64,000 nt of DNA from Reinekea marinisedimentorum (GTDB lineage: Bacteria > Pseudomonadota > Gammaproteobacteria > Pseudomonadales > Natronospirillaceae), in the NCBI RefSeq assembly GCF_004341165.1, contig NZ_SLZR01000001.1:124001-188000 (forward strand), in the 5' to 3' direction. Every line of letters starts with the position of its first letter. Positions within the stretch are counted from its first letter, which is position 1. The notes beneath the pieces are model-generated. The model saw only the letters and a list, made by a program, of their open reading frames with translations. It searched no databases and had not been told where the DNA came from. The position numbers were made by a program, and so were the translations under genes. Positions 26,708-34,964 of this stretch are shown here, piece by piece.

Positions 26708-27247
26708 TTACGGTGCGGATGTCCGGTCTGCAAAACCGGCACTGTGTAAAAAGGCTTCGGCACGCTGCTGGCGAGTTTCACTGCTGGGCTTATAGAGCAC
26801 AGACACCTTAATCCACCGGTCACCCTGCAGATACCAGCGATGTTCCTGCACCCGTGATTCGGCATCAAAGAAGGCATAGCTGGCGTAGCTCTCCTGCCAT
26901 TGCAACGGCGCCTGCACGGCCCCGCCAACGGCGAGACGATCCTGCTCTGCAATGCGCGCCACCAGCTCGGTAAAGGCGCCATTCAGCTGGTCGCTCTGTA
27001 CCAGAAACGACATCCCCTTGCGCGTTAATCCCCAAACTTCGGGCGCACTGTCGTTCTGTAACACCGGCGACTCCTCCCAGGCGATACGGAACCCGGAATC
27101 CAGGGTTTGCCAGACATAGCTCGGCTCTTCGACTGGTTTGACGCGGCTTGGCCACTGCACATACAGGAAGCCGGCAACCATCACCAATAGAATCAGCCCG
27201 GTGGGCTCTTTAAGAATACGGGGAAATTTTTCAGGTAATAGGCGCAT
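26708..27247 (-). CDS. Membrane-anchored protein downstream of pspC
   Basis: This 179-residue protein has a short cytoplasmic N-terminus, one membrane segment (about residues 16-32, LILLVMVAGFLYVQW) and a periplasmic domain with many Trp and Glu residues. I do not recognise the family. The ATG at 27247 is used; a GTG at 27292 is also in frame. It begins 76 bases after pspC on the same strand, so it may belong to the phage-shock transcript and act at the inner membrane. Confidence 0.65.
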   Translation of the reverse strand: MRLLPEKFPRILKEPTGLILLVMVAGFLYVQWPSRVKPVEEPSYVWQTLDSGFRIAWEESPVLQNDSAPEVWGLTRKGMSFLVQSDQLNGAFTELVARIAEQDRLAVGGAVQAPLQWQESYASYAFFDAESRVQEHRWYLQGDRWIKVSVLYKPSSETRQQRAEAFLHSAGFADRTSAP

Positions 27248-27323
27248 AGACTGGCAGGCTGAACATGAACGGGCAGTATAGGCGATACGCACTCGTCACT
27301 GAAAGTGCGCATCGGGACAGTCT

Positions 27324-27803
27324 TTAGCGGATTTTTGAAAACTCTTTATCGAGCTGATAGCGCCGGGAGGTGACGTAGCGCTCCATCTCGGCGGTGCGCT
27401 TAACCGCATCTTCCATGCGCGTGCGTGCGGTTTGCAAGCGCTCGCTGGCACTGGGCTGAGACTGCAGCATATTCACTGGCCGGTCTTCATGAGCAGACTC
27501 ATCGTAGCGGTAGCGCTGCGGCCTGGCCTTGCCGAACTTGGGGCGCGGTGCCAGTAGCACCCAGCAAGCGATATACACCATCACCATCACCGGCGGGCTG
27601 ATAAAAAACACACCGGCAATAAAGAGGCCCCGGGGCACCCAACGGTCGACATTGAGATGATCGGCAACGCCAGCACAGACGCCGGCAATCTTCCTTTTCT
27701 TCACATTGCGGTACAGGTTCATGCCGTAGCCATCGGCCCTGCGACGCGACCAGGGTGCCTGCCCTTGAGCACCGTTACGCGAGTCGTACTTGTTTTTACT
27801 CAT
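27324..27803 (-). CDS. pspC: Phage shock protein C
   Basis: PspC is the inner-membrane sensor that, with PspB, draws PspA off PspF when the envelope is stressed. The 159-residue protein has a PspC domain (LYRNVKKRKIAGVCAGVADHLNVD, then hydrophobic FIAGVFFISPPVMVMVYIACW) and an extra C-terminal helical region (ERLQTARTRMEDAVKRTAEMERY). E. coli PspC is shorter (119). AAGGAG eight bases upstream supports the start. It is separated from pspB by 5 bases. Confidence 0.95.
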   Translation of the reverse strand: MSKNKYDSRNGAQGQAPWSRRRADGYGMNLYRNVKKRKIAGVCAGVADHLNVDRWVPRGLFIAGVFFISPPVMVMVYIACWVLLAPRPKFGKARPQRYRYDESAHEDRPVNMLQSQPSASERLQTARTRMEDAVKRTAEMERYVTSRRYQLDKEFSKIR

Positions 27804-27808
27804 GCGGG

Positions 27809-28054
27809 TTACTCCTTCACTGCGTCTTCACGCCAGCGCGGATTGCTGTCATCGAGAATGGCTTCCAGCGTTTCGATACGCTCGGATAACTTATCCAGAT
27901 TGCGCAGCAGGTCATCCAGCGCCTGGTGATCATTTTCATTCAGCGCACCACCGGCACGGCCCTGCGCGCGGTAGTGCAATATCAGCCAGATGGGCATAAC
28001 AATGGTTATGAACAAAATGGCGGGCACAAACATAAAATCAAAAAACTGCATCAT
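27809..28054 (-). CDS. pspB: Phage shock protein B
   Basis: PspB is a small membrane protein and a partner of PspC in stress sensing. The 81-residue protein has an N-terminal membrane helix (FMFVPAILFITIVMPIWLIL) and a cytoplasmic helix ending in LETLEAILDDSNPRWRE, the classic PspB C-terminus. The second of two adjacent ATG codons (28051) is better spaced from the GGAG than the first. It lies between pspA and pspC. Confidence 0.95.
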   Translation of the reverse strand: MMQFFDFMFVPAILFITIVMPIWLILHYRAQGRAGGALNENDHQALDDLLRNLDKLSERIETLEAILDDSNPRWREDAVKE

Positions 28055-28082
28055 TCACTCCTGTTGCGTTAGCAGACATGAC

Positions 28083-28763
28083 TCAGCTTTTATCTGAACC
28101 GGCTTGCAGCTCTGCTTTTAACTGCGCCAGTTCTTCGCTGACGGAGTCATCCTGTGCCAGCGATTCAATCTCAGTCTTCAGACCCTGTTTCGGATCTCGA
28201 CCCAGCTCATCGGCCTCGAGCTGACTTTCCATGCCATCGATCCGCTGCTCATAACGCTCGAACTTATCGAAGGCATCCTGAAGCTGCTCACGGTTCAGCT
28301 GACCGCGCACCTTCTGGCGGTTGGTGACAGAGGTCTGCCGCATCATCAGCGTTTTCTGTTTCGCTTTTGCGTCATTCAGCTTCTGCTGCAACTGACTGAT
28401 TTCATCGGAAAGATGCAACAGGTGATCGTCTAGCGCGTTGAACTCCTGGGTGACCACCGCGACCTCTTCCTCAATCGACTGCTTTTCCGCCAGTGCCGCC
28501 CGCGCCAGATCTTCACGGTCTTTTTCCAGCGCCAACCGGGCTTTGCCCTGCCACTCGGTCACTTCTGCCTGCAGGCGGCTTAGCCGACGTTGCGCGTCTT
28601 TTTTATCGGCAATCACACGTGCCGAGCTGGATCGCACTTCCACCAGCGTTTCTTCCATTTCCTGAATGATCAGGCGGATCATCTTTTCCGGGTTTTCTGC
28701 CCGGTCCAACAAAGAATTCAGATTGCTGTTAATGATGTCGCTCAGTCTCGAAAAAATACCCAT
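28083..28763 (-). CDS. pspA: Phage shock protein A
   Basis: PspA is an ESCRT-III-like coiled-coil protein that binds stressed membranes and inhibits PspF under calm conditions. The 226-residue protein (E. coli 222) starts MGIFSRLSDIINSNLNSLL with the amphipathic N-terminal helix and continues as a long coiled coil (for example KIDGMESQLEADELG-type heptads). AGGAG precedes the ATG. It is the first gene of the pspABC transcript, under a sigma-54 promoter about 40 bases upstream. Confidence 0.97.
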   Translation of the reverse strand: MGIFSRLSDIINSNLNSLLDRAENPEKMIRLIIQEMEETLVEVRSSSARVIADKKDAQRRLSRLQAEVTEWQGKARLALEKDREDLARAALAEKQSIEEEVAVVTQEFNALDDHLLHLSDEISQLQQKLNDAKAKQKTLMMRQTSVTNRQKVRGQLNREQLQDAFDKFERYEQRIDGMESQLEADELGRDPKQGLKTEIESLAQDDSVSEELAQLKAELQAGSDKS

Positions 28764-28803
28764 GGCTGCTCTCCTGTTATTTGGCCAATGCTGCTATCGG
28801 TAT

Positions 28804-28819
28804 TACAGAATGCGTGCCA
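28804..28819 (-). promoter_or_regulatory. Sigma-54 promoter of pspABC
   Basis: Read on the minus strand, TGGCACGCATTCTGTA has a perfect -24 element (TGGCACG) and a -12 element CTGTA in place of TTGCA, with correct spacing. It stands about 40 bases upstream of pspA and fits activation by the divergently encoded PspF. Confidence 0.7.
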
Positions 28820-28931
28820 GTTTGCTAACACATTGATTTATAAGGCTATTCATAAAAGCCGCTCGATATTCTTCGACATATTTAGCCAATCAGACTAAAT
28901 TAACTGGCGAATATCACTAAGGTGGAGCGCC

Positions 28932-29927
28932 ATGGAACGCAGCCAACCTCAACGCATCGTCGGTGAAAGCTCGGTGCTTTCTGACGTTCTCGATCAGGTG
29001 TCTCTGCTGGCGCCGATCAACCGGCCGGTGCTGATCACCGGCGAACGCGGCACCGGCAAGGAACTGATCGCCGAACGACTGCACTACCTATCAGGCCGCT
29101 GGGATCAGCCCTTTCTGAAGATCAACTGCGGCGCAATCAATGAAAACCTGCTCGATGCCGACTTATTCGGCTACGAACCCGGTGCCTTTACCGGTGCCAA
29201 CCGCACCCATCAGGGCCGCTTCGAACGCGCCGATGGCGGTACGCTGTTTCTTGATGAGCTGGCGAATATGTCTTCGGCACTGCAGGAAAAACTGCTGCGT
29301 ATTATTGAATACGGGGAGTTTGAACGGCTTGGCGGTCAGCAGACCCGTTATGTTGATGTCCGCATCGTTGCCGCCACCAACGAAAACCTGCCCGGGCTTG
29401 CCGCACAGGGCGATTTCCGCAAAGACCTGCTCGATCGCCTCGCCTTCGATGTATTAACGCTACCGCCGCTGCGCGCCCGGGGCAGCGACATCGAAAGGCT
29501 GGCAGAACATTTCGCCATCGGCATGAGTATAGAGCTTGGCCGCGAGAGCTTCCCAGGCTTTGGTGACAACGCCTTGCGCCAGCTTTATGCACACCCCTTC
29601 CACGGCAATATTCGCGAGCTGAAGAACGTCATTGAGCGCAGCCTGTATCGCTGGCAGGAAGCCGATCAACCGGTCGACGCACTCATCCTCGACCCGTTTG
29701 CTTCGCCCTGGCTGGAAACCGAGAAGCCAGGCAAGCTGCCGCAGACGGATCTATCCACAGGCTTCGGTGAACTGGTCGCCCGCTACGAGCAGGCATTGCT
29801 GGAACAGGCACTGGATAGCAATGACCGCCATCAGGGCAAGGCGGCCGATGCGCTGGGGCTCAGCTATCATCAGTTTCGCAGCCAGCTGAAAAAGCATGGC
29901 ATCATCGGCCAACCAAAAGGCTTATAA
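28932..29927 (+). CDS. pspF: Sigma-54 activator PspF
   Basis: PspF drives sigma-54 transcription of psp genes and is held in check by PspA. The 331-residue protein (E. coli 325) has an AAA+ domain with Walker A GERGTGKE, the sigma-54 contact loop GAFTGA and Walker B GGTLFLDELANM, then a C-terminal Fis-type helix-turn-helix (QGKAADALGLSYHQFRSQLKK). It has no N-terminal receiver domain, as is usual for PspF. GGTGGAG precedes the ATG. It is divergent from pspABC, 168 bases away. Confidence 0.96.
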   Translation: MERSQPQRIVGESSVLSDVLDQVSLLAPINRPVLITGERGTGKELIAERLHYLSGRWDQPFLKINCGAINENLLDADLFGYEPGAFTGANRTHQGRFERADGGTLFLDELANMSSALQEKLLRIIEYGEFERLGGQQTRYVDVRIVAATNENLPGLAAQGDFRKDLLDRLAFDVLTLPPLRARGSDIERLAEHFAIGMSIELGRESFPGFGDNALRQLYAHPFHGNIRELKNVIERSLYRWQEADQPVDALILDPFASPWLETEKPGKLPQTDLSTGFGELVARYEQALLEQALDSNDRHQGKAADALGLSYHQFRSQLKKHGIIGQPKGL

Positions 29928-29994
29928 ACCTTGGTCGAATTGCGCATCGGCCACCTTTGAACCTTAATGAATGACAGTTTCAGAGGAGAACCCT

Positions 29995-30327
29995 ATGGCC
30001 ATACAACGAATAACAACCGGCGCCATCCTGATGACCTTAAGCCTGTTCACTGCCAGCCTGTTTTTAAATTCCCCTTACCAGCTTTGGGGCCTGATGGCCG
30101 TGGTCGGTCTGATTACCGGTGCCAGCTTCAGGCTCGGTCAGCGCCACGTCATCACCGGGTTTGGTATTGGCATCGCCCTAACGCTGGCCCGCGAAGCGCT
30201 GACCTACGGCCAGTTGGTTAAGGTGACCGCACCGGTTTACGCCGCCGGCTACCTGTTTGCCGTTGCGACCACCCTGCTGGTCAGCTACTTGCTGCTAACC
30301 CTGTTCGTTCGCCGCAACGCCCGATAA
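29995..30327 (+). CDS. Small hydrophobic membrane protein, unknown
   Basis: This 110-residue protein is mostly hydrophobic, with three to four membrane segments (for example ITTGAILMTLSLFTASLFL and APVYAAGYLFAVATTLLVSY). The ATG at 29995 has GAGGAG just upstream; an earlier ATG at 29971 is less likely. I recognise no family. It follows pspF on the same strand by 67 bases and could be co-expressed with it. Confidence 0.7.
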   Translation: MAIQRITTGAILMTLSLFTASLFLNSPYQLWGLMAVVGLITGASFRLGQRHVITGFGIGIALTLAREALTYGQLVKVTAPVYAAGYLFAVATTLLVSYLLLTLFVRRNAR

Positions 30328-30342
30328 AGCCACAGGCACAAA

Positions 30343-30365
30343 AAAGGCTGCACGAGGCAGCCTTT
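30343..30365 (-). terminator. Terminator after the P-II gene
   Basis: A 9-bp stem (AAAGGCTGC / GCAGCCTTT) with loop ACGAG on the plus strand ends in six T when read on the minus strand, 20 bases past the P-II stop. On the plus strand the T run is short, so it mainly serves the minus-strand gene. Confidence 0.8.
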
Positions 30366-30385
30366 AATATCGGGTTTACAGCTTA

Positions 30386-30733
<348 letters not shown>

Positions 30734-30815
30734 TTAACTTCTACTTGTTTTGATTGCAGCTAAACTTTCCCGGCAGGTTCCGGGCGGTCAGCCCAACCCT
30801 GTAACAGGCTTAAGC

Positions 30816-31376
30816 TTAGTTTAATTCTGTAACCTTTCGAATTACCTTGCTGACAATACCATATTCTATTGCTTCATCCGTGGTCATCCAATTGTCACGT
30901 TCGATATCCAAACGAACACGCTCAATTGGCTGGCCGGTTTGCGCTGCAATAGTTTTAGCCAGACGCTCGCGCATACGGATAATCTGCTCCGCCTGAATGG
31001 CAATATCGCTGGCCTGACCGCCAACGCCACCGGAAGGCTGGTGAATCAGGAAGCGGGTATTTGGCAAACAGTAACGGTCTTCCTTTTCTGCTGCCAGAAA
31101 AATATGCGTACCAGCACTGGCAACATAGCCGGTACCAATCACCTTCACGCGTGGCGTGATGAACTGAATAATATCGTGGATGGTGTCGCCGGCTTCAACA
31201 TGGCCACCCTGGCTGTTGATAAACAACAGAATGTCATCGTCGGATTCTTCCGCCAGTGCCAGCAGTTGAGCAGCCACCTTCTTTGCCATGGTCTGATTGA
31301 TTTCTTCACAAATAAGCACTTTACGACCCGTAAAAAGGCGCTCACCTACCGGATCAAAATGTTCATCGGATTTCAC
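30816..31376 (-). CDS. ClpP-family serine protease, second type
   Basis: This 186-residue cytoplasmic protein is a ClpP protease subunit with all catalytic residues: Ser87 (YVASAGTH), His112 (FLIHQPSGG) and Asp161 (ERDNWM). It differs clearly from canonical ClpP around the nucleophile, and no clpX, tig or clpA gene lies next to it, so it is probably an extra paralogue. I chose the GTG at 31376 because AAGGAG stands six bases upstream; an ATG at 31400 is also in frame but lacks such a site. The partner unfoldase and the targets are not known. Confidence 0.85.
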   Translation of the reverse strand: MKSDEHFDPVGERLFTGRKVLICEEINQTMAKKVAAQLLALAEESDDDILLFINSQGGHVEAGDTIHDIIQFITPRVKVIGTGYVASAGTHIFLAAEKEDRYCLPNTRFLIHQPSGGVGGQASDIAIQAEQIIRMRERLAKTIAAQTGQPIERVRLDIERDNWMTTDEAIEYGIVSKVIRKVTELN

Positions 31377-31693
31377 TGTATTCTCCTTGGATGACTTCAT
31401 AAATCTGAGTATAGACAGAGTTCGGTTTGCACCGTTACTTCTACCCTCACTTTACAATTTGTCAGCACCTGATGGCACTGGCAATTACCTGATTATGAAC
31501 ACGAAGCGGTTGAGCGCTTCGCACGTGTGTATCAACTTTTTACTGCCTTTAAACAGGCCCCCATCTGAACAGGTAAGCGCATGATTTTATTCAAGTTTTC
31601 CAGCCTGCTCATTTTAAACTCAAAATCCTGACACCCTGGGCCCAGTGCTTTGCAGCCACATACAAAGACGTTATCCAGCGAGTTATCCACAGA
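31377..31693. other. Intergenic region with hairpin and DnaA-box-like site
   Basis: This stretch of about 317 bases between the clpP-like gene and the ABC-F gene codes for nothing I can support. A hairpin (ACACGAAGCG, loop, CGCTTCG and CGTGT) lies at about 31499-31530. TTATCCACA at 31683-31691 matches the DnaA box consensus, and it sits in a small dyad that spans the stop codon of the ABC-F gene. I see no clear promoter. Confidence 0.4.
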
Positions 31694-33589
31694 TTATGTG
31701 GATGACTGCATTTCTTCCAACGCCTCGGATGCTTCCATCCAATCGAGCTCTGCTGCTTCAAGCGCGGCCTTCACTTCGCCCTGTTCCAGCAAAGCCTTCT
31801 GCAGTGGTGCTTTGTTCACTGTTTCATAGATAGTTGGGTCCGCCAGCTCGTTTTCAATTGCATCAAGCTTAAGCTGCAGTTTTTCCATCTTCTGCTCGGC
31901 TGCTTTCTGTTGTCGGAGCAACGGCTTCAAGCGCTCACGTTCAGCCGCCCGAGCCTGACGCTGCGCTTTTTTATCACCCACTGCCGTTGCTGTTGAAGCC
32001 AACGGGTTGCTCTGCTGTGTGGGTGCTTTTAGCAATGCCTGAAAGTAATCGGCCAGATCACCGTGGTAATCTTCCACCCGGCCGTCACGAACCCACCAGA
32101 ATTCTTCTGCCGTGGTATTCAGCAGGTAGCGGTCGTGCGAAACCAATATCACCGCGCCCTCGTATTGCTGAAGCGCTAGGTTAAGTGACTCACGCATATC
32201 CAGATCGAGGTGGTTGGTTGGTTCATCGAGCAGCAACAGATTCGGTTTCTTCCAGGCAATCATTGCCAGCGCAACACGCGCTTTTTCACCACCGGAAAAA
32301 TTAATTACCGGCTCCAGCGCACGATCTCCGGAGAAGCCAAATCGGCCGATGAAATTCTTAATGTCCTGATCGCGAGCGTCAGGATCGATGCGACGAATAT
32401 GCAAAAACGGGCTGGCGTCATCATCCAGAGATTCCAGCTGATGCTGCGCAAAATAACCCACCTCAATGTTTTGCCCGTAGTGGATATGACCCTGCTGAGG
32501 AGTCAGCTCCTTCGACAACGCCTTAATCAGGGTCGACTTACCGGCACCATTCACACCCAGCAGGCCCAGGCGCGTACCCGGATGGAGGCTGAGATTCAGG
32601 TTATGCAGAATGGTTTTATCGCCATAGCCGAGGTTTACATCATGCAGGCTAATGACCGGATCGGAAACCCGGCCACCGGCACTGATGCTCAGGTCATAGC
32701 CATGACTCATAATCGCCGGCGCTTCCAGCGTCAGTTTTTCCAGCATCTTCACGCGGCTCTGCGCCTGTTTGGCTTTGGTCGCCTTGGCTTTAAAGCGGCG
32801 GACAAACGATTCCAGATGCTCGCGCTGACGCTGCTCGTTTTCAAACGCGGCCTGTTGCTGAGCCAGGCGCTCGGATCGCTGGCGCTCAAACTGCGAATAG
32901 TTGCCACGATAAAGCGTCAGCTTCTTCTGATCGAAACCGACAACCTGAGTGGCCACGCCATCCATGAAGTCGCGGTCGTGTGAAATAAACAGCAGTGTGC
33001 CTTCAAACTGACGTAACCAGCCTTCCAGCCAATAGCAGGTATGCAAATCAAGGTGGTTGGTCGGTTCATCCAGCAATAGCAGGTCTGCCGGGCACATCAG
33101 CGCCCTGGCCAGATTCAGGCGCACGCGCCAACCGCCGGAGAAGCTGCCTACCGGGTTTTGGAATTGCTCAACGGTAAAGCCTAGGCCGGCCAGCAGTTGC
33201 TCAGCCTGATGCTGCTTATTGAAGGCCTGATAGTTATCTAAAGCGCCCAAACACTCGGCAATGATATGGTCATCACCCTGCTGCTGCGCTTGCTCTAGCT
33301 CGGCTTCCAGTTGCCGTAAGGTTTTATCGCCATCTAAAACAAAGGCCAGTGCACTGCGGTCAACGGCGTCGACCTCTTGCGCCATATGCGATAAACGCCA
33401 CTGCTTCGGCACCAGACATTCTCCGGCATCGACCGAAAGCTCGCCCTGAAGCACCCGAAACAGTGTGGATTTGCCGGTGCCATTTGCGCCAATAACGGCG
33501 ATGCGTTCACCGGGATTAAAGGTGACGGATGCGTCTTCAAGCAGAGACTTGCCACCGAGCTGTAATGAAATATTGGATAGTTTGATCAT
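31694..33589 (-). CDS. ABC-F ATPase (YheS-like)
   Basis: This 631-residue soluble protein has two ABC domains and no membrane segment, the ABC-F design. Domain 1 carries Walker A GANGTGKS and signature SFSGGWRVRL; domain 2 carries GVNGAGKS and FSGGEKARVAL; both Walker B motifs are LLLLDEPTNHLD. A charged linker lies between them and a coiled-coil-like tail (KKAQRQARAAERERLKPL) ends the chain. ABC-F proteins act on ribosomes to rescue or regulate translation. The length and tail fit YheS better than Uup or EttA. Confidence 0.92.
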   Translation of the reverse strand: MIKLSNISLQLGGKSLLEDASVTFNPGERIAVIGANGTGKSTLFRVLQGELSVDAGECLVPKQWRLSHMAQEVDAVDRSALAFVLDGDKTLRQLEAELEQAQQQGDDHIIAECLGALDNYQAFNKQHQAEQLLAGLGFTVEQFQNPVGSFSGGWRVRLNLARALMCPADLLLLDEPTNHLDLHTCYWLEGWLRQFEGTLLFISHDRDFMDGVATQVVGFDQKKLTLYRGNYSQFERQRSERLAQQQAAFENEQRQREHLESFVRRFKAKATKAKQAQSRVKMLEKLTLEAPAIMSHGYDLSISAGGRVSDPVISLHDVNLGYGDKTILHNLNLSLHPGTRLGLLGVNGAGKSTLIKALSKELTPQQGHIHYGQNIEVGYFAQHQLESLDDDASPFLHIRRIDPDARDQDIKNFIGRFGFSGDRALEPVINFSGGEKARVALAMIAWKKPNLLLLDEPTNHLDLDMRESLNLALQQYEGAVILVSHDRYLLNTTAEEFWWVRDGRVEDYHGDLADYFQALLKAPTQQSNPLASTATAVGDKKAQRQARAAERERLKPLLRQQKAAEQKMEKLQLKLDAIENELADPTIYETVNKAPLQKALLEQGEVKAALEAAELDWMEASEALEEMQSST

Positions 33590-33611
33590 GGCCGCGAGTT
33601 TAACGTATAAA

Positions 33612-33635
33612 AAAAAGGAGCCGAAGCTCCTTTTT
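33612..33635 (-). terminator. Strong terminator with UUCG-type loop
   Basis: A perfect 10-bp stem (AAAAAGGAGC / GCTCCTTTTT) with CGAA loop, which reads TTCG on the minus strand, is followed by a T run. It ends the transcript of the AlgP-like gene 28 bases past its stop codon. Confidence 0.92.
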
Positions 33636-33662
33636 CTTTATCTGCTATTTTATCCGTTGCGA

Positions 33663-34847
33663 TCAGGCGTCAGATTTCGGATCGAACAGGCTGCGACCTT
33701 CGGATTCAGCCGCTGGATTAACGGCAGGTACCGGTGCTGGCTCAGCTTTTGGTACTTCCGGAGCCGGCGCAGGTGCTGGCTTCGGTTCGGCCTTCACAGG
33801 CTCAGCTTTAACCACCGGGGCCGGTTTGACTGCCGCAGGCTCAACGGCTGCCTTTGGCGCTTCTGCTGTGACCGCAACCTTCTTAACAGGAGCCTTTCGG
33901 GCAACGACCTTTTTCGCCGCTGGCTTAGCCGCCGGTTTTTCTGTCGTTTTAGCGGCAGGCTTTTTAGCTACCGGCTTTTTCGCTGCAGGCGCTTTCTTGG
34001 TCGCCGGCTTCTTAGTTGCTGGCTTGGTGGCTGCTTTAGTCGCCGTTTTCTTGGCTGCAGTTTTGGTTGTGGTCGTTTTAGTGGTGGTAGCTTTTTTCGC
34101 TGCTGGTTTGGCGGCAGTTTTTCGGGCAGTGGGCTTAGTGGCTGTTTTTCGGGCCGTTGATTTGGCTGCAGTTTTACGGGTTGCTGGTTTAGCTGCCGCT
34201 TTCTTTGCTTCCGCGCGGGCTTTCGCTGCCGCTTTTCTGGCTTCCGCTTTTTCTTTCTTGGCGGCTTCTGCGGCTGCTTTCTTCTCTGCCATGGCTGCTT
34301 TTCTGGCTTCGGCTTTAGCACGCGCTTCACGTTCTTTGTCTTCTGCTTTACGCAGGCGTTCCAAACCTTTTGCTACCTTAGCCGCAAGCTTCATTTCAAA
34401 CTTGGCAGTCGCTAAGGCACTCTTCGCTGTTGCCAGCTCAGTTTTCAGTGCGGACAGTTCATCCTTTGCTGCGGCCAGAGCTGCAGTGGCAGTATCGAGA
34501 GATTTAACGGCCGCGGCTGTTTTTGATGTACGGGCACGCAACGCTGCTTTCTGCTTTCGCTCTGTCGCTTTTTTGGTTTTGGTCGTAGCGGTTGCTACTT
34601 TTTTTGCAAGCGCAGTAATCTGCTTTTCTGTAGTGGTTACTTCTTTTGCCTGCGCAGCAGCGAAGGATGCTTCCAGTTTCAGCAATTCAGCTTTGATTTG
34701 GCTGGCAGCAGAGGCTGCTACTGTTTTAGCAGGTGCTTTTTTTGCTACAGGTTTTTTTGCGGCGGTTTTGCGAGTAGTTGTTGCCCGCGTTTTTTTTGCA
34801 GCTGCAGCTGCTGGTTTTCGAGTAGTTTGTTTTTTAGCAACGGCCAT
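33663..34847 (-). CDS. AlgP-like histone H1-type protein
   Basis: This 394-residue protein is made largely of Ala, Lys, Thr and Pro in short repeats (KPAAK, RKTAAK and KKPA types) with a central coiled-coil-like region of about 150 residues (LAAAKDELSALKTELATAKSALA). The composition and repeats recall AlgP (AlgR3) of Pseudomonas and eukaryotic H1 tails, so it should bind DNA non-specifically through the Lys-rich tail. The nearby algQ/rsd gene strengthens the AlgP comparison. The ATG at 34847 has GAGGA upstream; a GTG at 34862 is also in frame. Repeat number is likely to vary between strains. Confidence 0.8.
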   Translation of the reverse strand: MAVAKKQTTRKPAAAAAKKTRATTTRKTAAKKPVAKKAPAKTVAASAASQIKAELLKLEASFAAAQAKEVTTTEKQITALAKKVATATTKTKKATERKQKAALRARTSKTAAAVKSLDTATAALAAAKDELSALKTELATAKSALATAKFEMKLAAKVAKGLERLRKAEDKEREARAKAEARKAAMAEKKAAAEAAKKEKAEARKAAAKARAEAKKAAAKPATRKTAAKSTARKTATKPTARKTAAKPAAKKATTTKTTTTKTAAKKTATKAATKPATKKPATKKAPAAKKPVAKKPAAKTTEKPAAKPAAKKVVARKAPVKKVAVTAEAPKAAVEPAAVKPAPVVKAEPVKAEPKPAPAPAPEVPKAEPAPVPAVNPAAESEGRSLFDPKSDA

Positions 34848-34964
34848 GACCCCAGTCCTCACGAGTTGAATTGCACAACGATTAATTACAACGCTGTACT
34901 ATTGACACCGAGGCCTGAAAATTCAAGCATTAGTTGGAAATTTCAGAAACTTTTTCTCAGTTAT

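Noticed and set aside
32210-32983. Open frame of 257 codons on the plus strand opposite the ABC-F gene.
   Set aside because: Antisense to clear Walker and signature motifs; no independent support.
33826-34869. Open frame of 347 codons on the plus strand, rich in Ala, Val and Phe.
   Set aside because: It is the antisense of the Lys/Ala-rich repeat gene; the low-complexity DNA keeps the opposite frame open. No ribosome-binding site or recognisable domain.
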